20,959 bases of DNA from Acidobacteriaceae bacterium (lineage in GTDB: Bacteria; Acidobacteriota; Terriglobia; Terriglobales; SbA1): contig PLEA01000642.1 in assembly GCA_003136335.1 (NCBI GenBank), positions 1 to 20,959 of the forward strand. Direction: 5' to 3'. The position numbers were made by a program, and so were the translations under genes. This document shows, piece by piece, positions 13,829-20,959 of the stretch (position 1 is the stretch's first letter; every line of letters starts with the position of its first letter). The notes beneath the pieces were generated by a model, which saw only the letters and a list, made by a program, of their open reading frames with translations, made no database searches and was not told the origin of the DNA.

Positions 13829-14590
13829 ATGGCCGACAAAGAACAGTTGGGCACACTCATCGTGACCGGAGCCAGTCGTGGAATTGGGGCGGCTGTCGCC
13901 AGGCTCGCGGGAGAACGCGGCTACGCGGTTGCGGTGAACTTTGCCACGAACGAGGCCGATGCGAAAAAGGTGGTAGACGCGATCATGGCCGGCGGCGGTC
14001 GTGCCATCGCGATTCAAGCCGACGTTTCAAGAGAAGCGCAAATCATTCGAATGTTTAAAACGGCGGAGCAGGAGTTGGGTCCTATCAAGGCCCTGGTAAA
14101 CAATGCGGCAGTAACAGGCGGCTTCGCGCGAGTGGAAGAGGTATCGAGCGCGACCATCGCAAACGTCCTGGCCGTCAATGTGACCGGGACGATCTTGTGT
14201 TCACGCGAGGCGGTGCGGCGGATGTCGACGCAGCGAGGCGGAACGGGCGGAGCAATCGTCAACACTTCTTCGCGCGCGGCGCACACGGGAGCGGCGGGAG
14301 AGTGGGTACATTACGCGGCGTCGAAGGGCGCGATCGATAGCTTCACGATCGGCCTGGCGCGGGAAGTGGCCACCGAAGGAATTCGGGTAAACGCAGTGGC
14401 TCCGGGATTGGTCGACACCGAACTGCACGCCGCGAGCGGCGATCCAGGCCGGCTGCAACGGCTGATGGGAACCATCCCACTAGGAAGGGCCGGCGCGCCA
14501 CGCGAAGTGGCGGAAGGAGTGCTCTGGCTGTTGTCGTCAGCGGCTTCGTACACGACGGGAGCGATTCTGCAGATTGGTGGTGGGCGGTGA
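13829..14590 (+). CDS. Short-chain dehydrogenase/reductase (classical SDR)
   Basis: 253 residues from ATG 13829 (MADKEQLGTLIVTGASRGIG). Frames extending back to 13805 or 13754 are possible but would translate the upstream repeat, and none has a good ribosome binding site. NAD(P)-binding TGASRGIG (residues 13-20), NNAA (91-94), the catalytic Ser near 148 (VNTSSRAA), and Y162xxxK166 (VHYAASKGA) are all present. YTTGAILQIGGGR closes the fold. The closest general types are FabG-like reductases or glucose 1-dehydrogenase-like sugar dehydrogenases; the substrate cannot be read from sequence. No neighbour forms a clear pathway with it. Confidence 0.92.
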   Translation: MADKEQLGTLIVTGASRGIGAAVARLAGERGYAVAVNFATNEADAKKVVDAIMAGGGRAIAIQADVSREAQIIRMFKTAEQELGPIKALVNNAAVTGGFARVEEVSSATIANVLAVNVTGTILCSREAVRRMSTQRGGTGGAIVNTSSRAAHTGAAGEWVHYAASKGAIDSFTIGLAREVATEGIRVNAVAPGLVDTELHAASGDPGRLQRLMGTIPLGRAGAPREVAEGVLWLLSSAASYTTGAILQIGGGR

Positions 14591-14641
14591 GGAGGGTGCA
14601 TGCGACTGGGACTCGGCCTTCACATTTTAGATTTGTACCTA

Positions 14642-14660
14642 AATGCTGAGATCGAGCATT
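14642..14660. terminator. Weak hairpin between convergent genes
   Basis: AATGCT-GAGATCG-AGCATT is a perfect 6-bp inverted repeat, 4 nt beyond the minus-strand stop at 14665 and 51 nt after the dehydrogenase stop. It lacks a clean T-run on either strand, so it is at best a weak bidirectional terminator. Confidence 0.3.
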
Positions 14661-14664
14661 AGCT

Positions 14665-15423
14665 TCACTTCCCCGCGCTAGATTGTCCCCTGGTCTGCAA
14701 GTCTTTCCGCAAGTAGGCTCTAATTTTCTCCGGCAATCGAGAAGAATGCAGGATATCGCGCAATTGCGCGGGCGGAAGCCGGCGGGCGAATTCGAGAGCG
14801 CGAGCCAGGGGAGTGTATTCGTTGCGCAACAGGGCCATGCGAATCTCAGGGCGCACGGACCACTTGGCGTGATGGCAGACAACTTTGACGAAAGCCGGCA
14901 AAGCGGTCGGTCGCAGCAACGCTTTCACAATTGCAGACTCAGCGAGGCGCGGATTCTCCAGAGCGGTCTGCCAAACGCGTGCTTCCCGGTCGAGGAGCAG
15001 AGCGGCGGCAACCATCCCCGACGAGCGGCGCGCCAGCGAAATACGCTCACCCAGCGTGATGGAGGCAACGCGCGCTACAAGCAACTCATCCCCGACGCGC
15101 TTTAGGTCGGCTGCGACGGCGGGGAGCAGCGAGAACTGCATGAGGTCGAAAGTATAAAGTTCGCGAATCAGCCTCAGCACGATGCGGCGCGGAGCGCAGG
15201 GATGCGCTGCAATTGCAAGACGAACCTTGCGCGATTTCATCACCGCGGTATTTCGGCTGATTTGTTCGACGATCTCGGACGACAAGTCGCGGTCCTTGAC
15301 AAGAGCGAGGGCTAGATCAGCGGTGAGGGCTGGGTCGGCGGCTGCGAGGTTGTAGGATGCGCGGCCGGAAGCCGATTGCGGCGCGATGGATAGCTTGATC
15401 GAATCCTGTGTTTCCGAATTCAT
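14665..15423 (-). CDS. Helical-repeat (HEAT/LRV-like) protein, unknown function
   Basis: 252 residues from ATG 15423; an in-frame TTG at 15444 is less likely. It has no signal peptide or membrane segment, so it is cytoplasmic. After a polar N-terminus it is almost entirely Leu/Ala-rich helices with a repeating R-x-A-x-A-x-(H/N)P pattern: VRLAIAAHPCAPRRIVLRLIREL, VWQTALENPRLAESAIVKALL, and IRMALLRNEYTPLARALEFARRLP. This is typical of leucine-rich-variant or DUF2336-like scaffolds that bind other proteins. A polar tail (LRKDLQTRGQSSAGK) ends it. The sugar kinase gene follows it upstream on the same strand, but with about 100 bp between them. Confidence 0.7.
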   Translation of the reverse strand: MNSETQDSIKLSIAPQSASGRASYNLAAADPALTADLALALVKDRDLSSEIVEQISRNTAVMKSRKVRLAIAAHPCAPRRIVLRLIRELYTFDLMQFSLLPAVAADLKRVGDELLVARVASITLGERISLARRSSGMVAAALLLDREARVWQTALENPRLAESAIVKALLRPTALPAFVKVVCHHAKWSVRPEIRMALLRNEYTPLARALEFARRLPPAQLRDILHSSRLPEKIRAYLRKDLQTRGQSSAGK

Positions 15424-15487
15424 AACTTGCCGCTTGGGTAACAAATCAAGATCAACTTCAAAATCTCAACTCAAAAGCGGCCGACAG

Positions 15488-15514
15488 TGCCCGCCCTGAG
15501 CTTGGCGAAGGGAG
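15488..15514. repeat. Intergenic repeat-like motif
   Basis: GCCCTGAGCTTGGCGAAGGG (15492-15511) resembles the motif at 2688-2707 (CCCxGAGCxxxGxxGAAGGG). Both copies lie just after the stop of a minus-strand gene and in the same orientation. Confidence 0.4.
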
Positions 15515-15527
15515 CGTCCGCCCCACA

Positions 15528-16448
15528 TTACAAGGCTTTTCGCGCCATGCGTAGCGCTCCCTCCACCGGCTCCACAACTTGCAGATTCACTTCTGCGCGC
15601 GCATCCAGCGTGCGAAGTTCATTGTAAAAAACCTCACGCACCAGCGGCGCATGACGAAAGACGCCTCCGGTCATGGCCACCGGGACGGAAACCGTCTTGT
15701 CCTTCGCGAAGAGGCGGCGGATCACGACCCCGGCCACCCTTGCGAGTTCCCTACCAGCGCTGGTCAGAACCTGGGTCGCCAAGTCGTCAGAACTGGCAGC
15801 GACCGCGGGAAACAGAGCTGCGAAGTCGGGCGGCGGAATAGAATTCGCGGCGCGCGCCAGATCGGCAAGTGACCTCACTCCCCAGGCTTTGAAGAGAGCC
15901 GCAGCCAATGACGAGTGCATGCGGTCTTTGGAATGTTCGTCGGTCAGATCACCAGCACGCAAGACGGCGCTAACCGCGGCGCGGCCAATCCAGTGGGCGG
16001 AGCCCTCGTCACCGATGGCGAATCCCCAGCCTCCGGCGCGCACAGTCGTTCCCTGTCGGTCGCGGCCGTAGGCGATGGAACCCGTTCCGGCAATGACAAT
16101 CACACCGGGCCCGCTCTCGAAGGCGGCCTCCAGGGCGATTTGCATGTCCCCGACAACGTCGATGGGCGTCGAGAGAATTTCGGCCAGGGAACCGCGCACG
16201 CTTTCCGCCAACTCGGATCGGGCAGCACCGGACCCTCCCACGCATGTGCGCGAAACTTGCGCGGGCGTGATGCCTGCGGCCGCACATGCCTGGCGCACAG
16301 ATTGCTGCAGCGACTGGCGGGCTTGTACTTCCCCGACACGGACGATGTTGCTTGGGCCCGCAGTCGCGATGGCCAGCAGTCGCGACTCATCGCCCACTGC
16401 GCAGGTGGTTTTAGTACCACCCCCGTCGATGCCGAGGTAATAGGTCAC
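15528..16448 (-). CDS. BadF/BadG-type ATPase, N-acetylglucosamine kinase-like
   Basis: 306 residues, GTG start (MTYYLGIDGGGTKTTCAVGD). It belongs to the actin/hexokinase fold. Phosphate 1 motif IDGGGTKTT (residues 7-15), a region around VGGSGAARSE, the adenosine-type motif VIVIAGTGSIAYG (about 115-127), GGWGFAIGDEGSAHWIG (about 138-154) and MTGGVFRHAPLV near the C-terminus are all characteristic of GlcNAc and glucosamine kinases of the BadF/BadG/BcrA/BcrD family. It probably phosphorylates an amino sugar taken up by the divergent symporter (inference). No murQ, nagA or nagB is in the window. There is no Shine-Dalgarno before the GTG. Confidence 0.88.
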   Translation of the reverse strand: MTYYLGIDGGGTKTTCAVGDESRLLAIATAGPSNIVRVGEVQARQSLQQSVRQACAAAGITPAQVSRTCVGGSGAARSELAESVRGSLAEILSTPIDVVGDMQIALEAAFESGPGVIVIAGTGSIAYGRDRQGTTVRAGGWGFAIGDEGSAHWIGRAAVSAVLRAGDLTDEHSKDRMHSSLAAALFKAWGVRSLADLARAANSIPPPDFAALFPAVAASSDDLATQVLTSAGRELARVAGVVIRRLFAKDKTVSVPVAMTGGVFRHAPLVREVFYNELRTLDARAEVNLQVVEPVEGALRMARKAL

Positions 16449-16586
16449 GCGTCATTTTTAACACAGACCAGTTCTCCGCTGCGGCGCGGGGACTATAGAG
16501 TCTCACTCGCGGAAAGCAGCGATTGCTTCCATAATTGGAGATTGTTTCAGCCCGGTTAAACGCTTTCTGCCGGACCGAATGGAAAT

Positions 16587-18026
16587 ATGGGCTTGAATCG
16601 TCTTGATTTCGCGATCATCGCGCTCTACCTGGCAGGAATCACTCTGTTTGGGCTGCGCTTCCGCAAGAAGCAGCGCACGCTGCGCGATTACTTTCTTGCG
16701 GGACGCGATATTCCGTGGTGGGCCATTGCGCTGTCCATCGTTGCGGCGGAAACCAGCACGCTGACCATCATCAGCATTCCCGGGCTCGCCTACGACACCA
16801 ACTTTACGTTCCTGCAGGTCGTCATGGGATACGTCGTAGGCCGGGTAGTCATCAGCTTTGTGTTGCTGCCGCACTACTTCCGCGGCGATCTTTATACAGC
16901 CTACGAACTGATCGAACGCCGCTTCGGGCGCGGACTGCGTTCGTTAACTGCGGGTTTATTTCTGCTTACACGAGCCGCAGCGGAAGGCGTGCGCGTCTAT
17001 GCGGTGTCCATTGTGGTGTCGATTGTGCTGGGAACGGGCGAGGTGGTGTCAATTGCGATTATTACGGCCTTGACGGTGATCTATACGTTTGAAGGCGGAC
17101 TGGCCGCAGTGATCTGGACCGATGTCGTGCAGACCGCAATCTACGTTGGCGGAACGCTGGTGGGACTTTTTACGATTGTGCACCTCGTCCCCGGCGGATG
17201 GAGCGCGATTCATGCCGCGGCTGCCGGCACGGGTAAACTGCAGATCTTTGATTTCAGCGGGAGTGTTTGGATTCCTTACACCTTTTGGGCGGGAGTGATA
17301 GGCGGAACTTTTTTTATCACGGCGAGCCATGGGACCGACCAACTCATCGTGCAGCGCCTGCTGGCGGCGCGCGGACAGAAACAATCGGTGACGGCGCTTC
17401 TTTCGAGCGGAGTCGCCATTCTGTTCCAGTTCGCGCTGTTTCTGACGGTGGGCATCATGCTGTGGGCTTACTACCGGGTGCCATCGGCGGTATTCGGCAA
17501 GCCAGACCGGATTTATCCGACATTCATTGTCACGCGGATGCCGCATGGAATTTCGGGGTTGCTGATCGCGGCCATCCTGGCGGCGGCCATGTCGAATTTA
17601 AGCGCCGCGCTGAATTCTCTTTCCTCGAGTGCAATCATGGATTTTTATGCACGGCTACGGCCCCACTCTGATGAGAAAACGAAGATGAAACTCTCGCGGC
17701 TGGCGACGCTGGCCTGGGCGCTCGTGCTATTCGGGCTGGCTGTGATCGCGCTGCACAAAGTGGGACGCGTGGTGGAGGTGGGCCTACAGATAGCATCAGT
17801 AGCATACGGCGCACTGCTAGGAGTGTTTCTGCTGGGCGTGCTGACGCGGCGAGCCAATCAACGCGGTGCCACGGCGGGGATGGCGTGCGGGTTTGGCATG
17901 GAGTTGTACTTGTGGCTCGGGACGCACTTGCCCTGGACCTGGTGGGTGATGATCGGCACGGCGGTGACATTCGGCGTCGGCTACGCGTCGAGTCTGCTCT
18001 TTAAACACACTACGGCCGCACCTTAA
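16587..18026 (+). CDS. Sodium/solute symporter family (SSS) transporter
   Basis: 479 residues with about 13 membrane helices. The N-terminus (LDFAIIALYLAGITLFGLRFRKKQRTLRDYFLAGRDIPWWAIALSIVAAETSTLTIISIPGLAY) is typical of the family, with the F/Y-LAGR-x-(I/L)-P-WW and S-x-x-A-A-E-T-S signatures. The central GTDQLIVQRLLAARG (about residues 251-265) is another family hallmark. SSS proteins import sugars, amino acids, vitamins or acetate with Na+. Divergence from an amino-sugar kinase suggests a sugar substrate. The ribosome binding site is weak (a GGA 5 nt before the ATG). The last helices end close to the C-terminus. Confidence 0.92.
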   Translation: MGLNRLDFAIIALYLAGITLFGLRFRKKQRTLRDYFLAGRDIPWWAIALSIVAAETSTLTIISIPGLAYDTNFTFLQVVMGYVVGRVVISFVLLPHYFRGDLYTAYELIERRFGRGLRSLTAGLFLLTRAAAEGVRVYAVSIVVSIVLGTGEVVSIAIITALTVIYTFEGGLAAVIWTDVVQTAIYVGGTLVGLFTIVHLVPGGWSAIHAAAAGTGKLQIFDFSGSVWIPYTFWAGVIGGTFFITASHGTDQLIVQRLLAARGQKQSVTALLSSGVAILFQFALFLTVGIMLWAYYRVPSAVFGKPDRIYPTFIVTRMPHGISGLLIAAILAAAMSNLSAALNSLSSSAIMDFYARLRPHSDEKTKMKLSRLATLAWALVLFGLAVIALHKVGRVVEVGLQIASVAYGALLGVFLLGVLTRRANQRGATAGMACGFGMELYLWLGTHLPWTWWVMIGTAVTFGVGYASSLLFKHTTAAP

Positions 18027-18063
18027 ACATCCCCGCGTCCAACTGCGGTTCTTCTCAGTCGGA

Positions 18064-18069
18064 TATACT
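18064..18069 (+). promoter_or_regulatory. Possible -10 box of the permease gene
   Basis: TATACT ends 12 nt before the ATG at 18082, with no Shine-Dalgarno between them. The transcript would have a leader of only about 5 nt. No strong -35 is visible. Confidence 0.35.
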
Positions 18070-18081
18070 CCCATCTCCAGC

Positions 18082-19491
18082 ATGAACGACCCTCTTCATC
18101 CAGCGAAGGTACGGCTCGAACTCTCCCGCGATCTAGGCGTGAGCCACGCCTCTGCAGTGGTCGTGGGGACCATCATCGGCAGCGGAATTTTTCTTGTCCC
18201 TGCCGAAATGATGCAGGCAGTCGGCTCAGCCAAGCTCGTCTATCTGGCATGGGTGGTGGGCGGCTTGCTGTCGTTTTTCGGCGCACTTACTTACGCCGAA
18301 CTGGGGGCAATGAAGCCGCAGGCCGGCGGCGAGTATGTCTACGTCCGCGACGGATATGGGCCGCTGGCGGGTTTTCTCTACGCGTGGACATGGTTTGTCA
18401 TCGCCAAGCCAGCTTCGATAGCGACCGTGGTCACAGGTCTGGTGCGGATTTTGGGGACGTTTTCAATTTTTTCTTTTTTCTCCGTCAACCTCATCGGTAC
18501 GCCGTTTGCCGTGAACTGGGGACAAATGTTTGCCATCGCCGCGGCCATCTTGATCTCGCTGCTGAATTACATTGGGGTGAAAAAAGCCGGCGAATTCCAG
18601 CTCGTGTTCACGGTGCTGAAAGTGGCAATCATCCTGGGAATCGTGGCGGTCTGCTTCAGCGGAATGGGCAACGCGCCGGGCCGGGGATGGAGCAACTTCG
18701 CGGGTACGTTCGCGGGCGCGAAGGGCGGAGTCGCCGGATTCATGGCGGCGCTGGTGGCCGCGTTGTGGGCCTACGACGGATGGAATGATCTGAACATGGT
18801 GGCCGGCGAAGTAAAACGTCCCGAGCGTAATATTCCGATTGCGCTGATTGCAGGCGTGGCCACGGTGGGCGTGCTCTACGTGCTGATGAATGCCGGCGTG
18901 CAGTACGTGCTTCCCGCCAGCACGATCGCGGCCTCGCCGCGTCCCGCATCCGACGCAGTGGCGCTGGTGATGGGGCGAATGGGCGCCAGCATTGTTTCGG
19001 CAGGCATGGCGATCTCGATGCTGGTCACGCTGAATGGCACCATCATGAGCGGAGCGCGCGTACCCTTCGCGGTGGCCCGCGACGGATACTTTTTTCGAGC
19101 GCTGGCGGAGGTACATCCCCGGTTTCACACGCCGTCAGTGGCGATTGCAGTGCAAGCCGTGCTGTCCATTCTGCTGTTGCTGCTCGGGGCAAATTTTCGC
19201 CAACTGTTTTCTCTGGCGATTTTTTCGGAATGGCTGTTCTATATGATCGCCGGCAGCACCATCTTTGTATTCCGCCAGCGTGAACCGCAGGCGGTGCGTC
19301 CATATCGCATGTTGGGCTATCCCTTTGTGCCGATCATTTTCGTGGCGGTTGCGGCCGCTCTTCTCTGCTACACCTTCAAAAACGACTGGCCAAATTCTGG
19401 CTATGGAGTGCTTGTCATCTTGTCCGGGATCCCCCTGTTTAAATTTTTCTCGCGGCGCCGGCAATCGCGCGCAGTTCCCGCCAACCGTTAG
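18082..19491 (+). CDS. Amino-acid permease (APC superfamily)
   Basis: 469 residues with about 12 membrane helices. The substrate-binding unwound helix 1 carries VVVGTIIGSGIFLVP (about residues 26-40). GALTYAELGAMKPQAGGEYVYVRDGYG (about 67-93) is the conserved helix 2-3 region. LWAYDGWNDLNMVAGEVKRPERNIPIAL (about 230-257) is the helix 6-7 signature. This pattern suits the LAT/YfnA-like branch, transporting amino acids, often by exchange or with H+. It lies 55 bp after the symporter gene in the same direction, but the apparent own promoter makes co-transcription uncertain. The tail is short and basic (FFSRRRQSRAVPANR). Confidence 0.92.
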   Translation: MNDPLHPAKVRLELSRDLGVSHASAVVVGTIIGSGIFLVPAEMMQAVGSAKLVYLAWVVGGLLSFFGALTYAELGAMKPQAGGEYVYVRDGYGPLAGFLYAWTWFVIAKPASIATVVTGLVRILGTFSIFSFFSVNLIGTPFAVNWGQMFAIAAAILISLLNYIGVKKAGEFQLVFTVLKVAIILGIVAVCFSGMGNAPGRGWSNFAGTFAGAKGGVAGFMAALVAALWAYDGWNDLNMVAGEVKRPERNIPIALIAGVATVGVLYVLMNAGVQYVLPASTIAASPRPASDAVALVMGRMGASIVSAGMAISMLVTLNGTIMSGARVPFAVARDGYFFRALAEVHPRFHTPSVAIAVQAVLSILLLLLGANFRQLFSLAIFSEWLFYMIAGSTIFVFRQREPQAVRPYRMLGYPFVPIIFVAVAAALLCYTFKNDWPNSGYGVLVILSGIPLFKFFSRRRQSRAVPANR

Positions 19492-19522
19492 AAGCTATTT
19501 CATAAATGGTTTCGGGAAGGGC

Positions 19523-19738
19523 ACGGCTTCAGCCGTTCCGCTCGGAGCGGCAAATGATGCGGGCTTTAGAGTGTGCGGGAGAACTGAATTCCGGGGAAAG
19601 AGGTGGCATGAAACTACTAGATTCCAACCCCGAAGGGGCGCCGTTCATTAGCCCCGGACGTAACTCCGCGGTGCCCGTGGAACGGTCGAACGAATCCCGC
19701 AGGGACGGCACTGGTTCTCACGCACACTCTTTAGCCCC
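19523..19738. repeat. Nested inverted repeats, possible dispersed element or structured RNA
   Basis: The outer arms 19561-19584 (GGGCTTTAGAGTGTGCGGGA, then GAAC) and 19714-19737 (GTTCTCACGCACACTCTTTA, then GCCC) pair at 21 of 24 positions across about 130 nt. Inside them is CCCC-GAA-GGGG (19628-19638), and a longer GTGCC / GGCAC pairing (19671-19675 with 19707-19711) is possible. To the left are ACGGCT-TC-AGCCGT (19523-19536) and CCGCT-CGG-AGCGG (19538-19550). The style recalls multi-copy intergenic elements of acidobacterial genomes (memory only). No transposase or coding remnant is recognisable. Confidence 0.55.
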
Positions 19739-19910
19739 TGAGGGACTCGCAGTTCATTTATGGGTTGGCTTCCAGTCGTAGAAGCCGCGCCGTAAAGCTA
19801 GTTCCCTCGGTGTCCCTCCGTGTTTCTTCCCCGTTTCACCGTATCGCATCGGACTTGATCGGAAACGCCCATCCCGCGCCCGTTTCGGTCCGGGTAGTTC
19901 AAAAACGGAA

Positions 19911-19922
19911 TAACGTACGTTA
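19911..19922. promoter_or_regulatory. 12-bp perfect palindrome, possible operator
   Basis: TAACGTACGTTA lies 18-26 nt upstream of the candidate -35 boxes of the TonB gene, a position suited to an activator or repressor dimer. No regulator can be assigned. Confidence 0.3.
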
Positions 19923-20019
19923 CCTAAGGTCAAGGCCCGTTGATACGTTTACCCCCTGTCCTATCTCCCGTATTTTTAAAACTCCAAGTCCCGGCACTTC
20001 TCCCCAGCCGGTTCCCAAT

Positions 20020-20023
20020 GGAG
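20020..20023 (+). promoter_or_regulatory. Ribosome binding site of the TonB gene
   Basis: GGAG, 9 nt before the ATG at 20033, supports this start. Confidence 0.5.
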
Positions 20024-20032
20024 TGACATTGC

Positions 20033-20959
20033 ATGGCGACGGTTTACGGCGGATTTCAATTAGGGATATTGCCCGAACGCAAGATCAACAAACGGGCAAT
20101 GGTGACCAGCTACGCACTGGTATCGCTGGTCCTGCTCATTGTCATCAACCTGGGCCTAATTCTGCCGGAAAAACTGCAGCTCATGCAGTATCACGTCACC
20201 GAGCTGATTCCGATGCCGTCGTTGCGGCCGGAGCCGGCACCGGTCGAGGTGAAGCCTGCAGTGAAGGTCAAGCTGCTTCCCGCCGTGAAGCTTCCAGTAT
20301 TTGAACAGCCCAAGCTCGTAGTACCACGCGAAGTTCGCCGCGAAGCTCCGCAGCCGGTGGAGGCACCAAAAGTAGTAGTCAATCAGTTCGCCGCTCCGCA
20401 GTTGAAGCTGGCAGTGGGCGGGGCGCGTCCGCAGCTTGTCCATACCGGAGATTTCGGCGGCAGTTCGCAGAAGCCGACGGTTAATGCGGCGGTAGAGAAA
20501 GTGCAGACGGGCGGGTTTGGCGATCCCAATGGTTTGCCGGGCACCGGCCGACAAGGCGCGAAATTATATACCGCCTCGACCGGATCGTTTGACATGCCCG
20601 CCGGCGCGGGACAAGGCAATGGATCGGGCGGAGCCAAAGGAATGAAAGGCACGGTCGCCAGCGCGGATTTCGGTAACGGCATCGCGAGCGGCGGCAAGGG
20701 CGACGGTCGCAGCAATGGCAGCGGAGTTGCCACTGGTGGATTTGGATCGGAGCAGGTGGTGCATAGTGCTGGACCGAAGATCGCGCAAGTGGATTCCGGC
20801 CCCGCGAGCACTCCGGTGGAAATTACATTCAAGCCCAATCCGGTTTACACCGATGACGCGCGCAGTATGAAACTCGAAGGCGAAGTGCTTCTGGAAGTTA
20901 GTTTCTCGGCGAACGGAACGCTGCATGTGAATCGCGTGGTCCGCGGTCTGGGCCACGGA
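20033..20959 (+). CDS. TonB-family energy transducer, 3' end cut by window
   Basis: 309 codons are open from ATG 20033 to the window end. The N-terminus (MATVYGGFQLGILPERKINKR) is cytoplasmic; a single membrane helix follows (about residues 24-44; YALVSLVLLIVINLGLIL). A Pro/Val/Lys-rich periplasmic spacer (about 58-120; MPSLRPEPAPVEVKPAVKVK) leads to a glycine-rich segment (about 135-250; GSGGAKGMKG, GNGIASGGKGDGRSNGSG). The TonB C-terminal domain then begins: TFKPNPVYTDDARSMKLEGEVLLEVSFSANGTLHVNRVVRGLGHG. TonB links the ExbB-ExbD proton motor to outer-membrane receptors. The domain lacks its last residues because of the window edge. The long Gly-rich linker in addition to the Pro-rich one is notable. 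Confidence 0.9.
   Translation, partial: MATVYGGFQLGILPERKINKRAMVTSYALVSLVLLIVINLGLILPEKLQLMQYHVTELIPMPSLRPEPAPVEVKPAVKVKLLPAVKLPVFEQPKLVVPREVRREAPQPVEAPKVVVNQFAAPQLKLAVGGARPQLVHTGDFGGSSQKPTVNAAVEKVQTGGFGDPNGLPGTGRQGAKLYTASTGSFDMPAGAGQGNGSGGAKGMKGTVASADFGNGIASGGKGDGRSNGSGVATGGFGSEQVVHSAGPKIAQVDSGPASTPVEITFKPNPVYTDDARSMKLEGEVLLEVSFSANGTLHVNRVVRGLGHG

Larger units (their letters stand above)
19492..20032. other. Long non-coding region before the TonB gene
   Basis: About 540 bp without a supported gene. The left half (19523-19738) is dense in inverted repeats, listed separately. The right half carries the palindrome TAACGTACGTTA and the probable promoter of the TonB gene: TTTACC (19948-19953) and TATTTT (19971-19976), 17 nt apart, or TTGATA (19940-19945) and TATCTC (19962-19967), 16 nt apart. 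Short plus- and minus-strand open frames here have no domain or signal and look accidental. Confidence 0.6.

Noticed and set aside
15915..16559. Long plus-strand open frame opposite the kinase
   Set aside because: Shadow of the BadF-type kinase, whose ATP-binding motifs are clear on the minus strand.
19506..19781. Small open frame in the structured non-coding region
   Set aside because: It is read through the inverted repeats, and both strands give similar accidental peptides; no ribosome binding site or domain.
19765..20304. Plus-strand open frame overlapping the TonB gene
   Set aside because: Wrong frame; the TonB frame from 20033 has the membrane helix and C-terminal domain.
1..20959. 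tRNA, rRNA or CRISPR array
   Set aside because: I found no T-loop/acceptor pattern, no rRNA-like conserved blocks and no regularly spaced direct repeats; the repeats seen are isolated palindromes.

Overview
The window is a GC-rich bacterial chromosome segment with mostly short intergenic gaps. The protein types suggest an acidobacterium (Terriglobia / Koribacter-like): an Ala-rich secreted protein with a 'SLGDYARQIRK...NDNLP' motif, a secreted 'FWxKKPYxxWSxEE...SPWA' protein, a Tat-exported TIM-barrel sugar isomerase, a glycine-rich TonB, and GC-rich dispersed intergenic repeats. The taxon is an inference from sequence style; no rRNA or other marker is present.

Layout. (1) 1-2640, plus strand: the 3' part of a prepilin peptidase, overlapping a membrane-anchored PAS protein whose kinase part is degenerate, then a secreted coiled-coil protein and a hairpin terminator. 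(2) 2716-4032: a DinB-like protein diverging from a lipoprotein. (3) 4033-4989: a structured leader with a long hairpin, then a TetR-family regulator. (4) 5059-8337, minus strand: a TPR protein, a frameshifted Tat-exported sugar isomerase/epimerase, an OmpA-like lipoprotein with a strong terminator, and a VapBC-type toxin-antitoxin pair. (5) 8420-11470: a secreted acid-phosphatase-like phosphoesterase diverging from uvrC. (6) 11580-13631, minus strand: a secreted protein interrupted by an in-frame TAG, an NTF2-like (DUF4440-type) protein and a small membrane protein with a HEGGH motif. (7) 13829-16448: a short-chain dehydrogenase (plus), then a helical-repeat protein and a BadF/NagK-type sugar kinase (minus). 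(8) 16587-19491: a sodium/solute symporter diverging from the kinase, then an amino-acid permease. (9) 19492-20959: about 540 bp of non-coding, strongly self-complementary sequence, then a TonB-family protein cut by the window edge.

How the genes work together. Most of the window is housekeeping and small envelope modules rather than one long pathway. The clearest functional groupings are the prepilin peptidase with the PAS protein (type IV pilus or secretion neighbourhood), the toxin-antitoxin operon, and the sugar kinase with the divergent symporter (uptake and phosphorylation of an amino sugar, inferred).

Most notable observations: uvrC contains an in-frame, REPIN-like insertion made of two oppositely oriented copies of a palindromic repeat that also occurs at two other places in the window. 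One gene is split only by a single in-frame TAG and another by a frameshift. The PAS protein has lost its phospho-acceptor His and has no ATPase domain. Two intergenic regions (4127-4207 and 19523-19738) have strong potential RNA structure. I did not find a convincing, wholly new multi-gene system.
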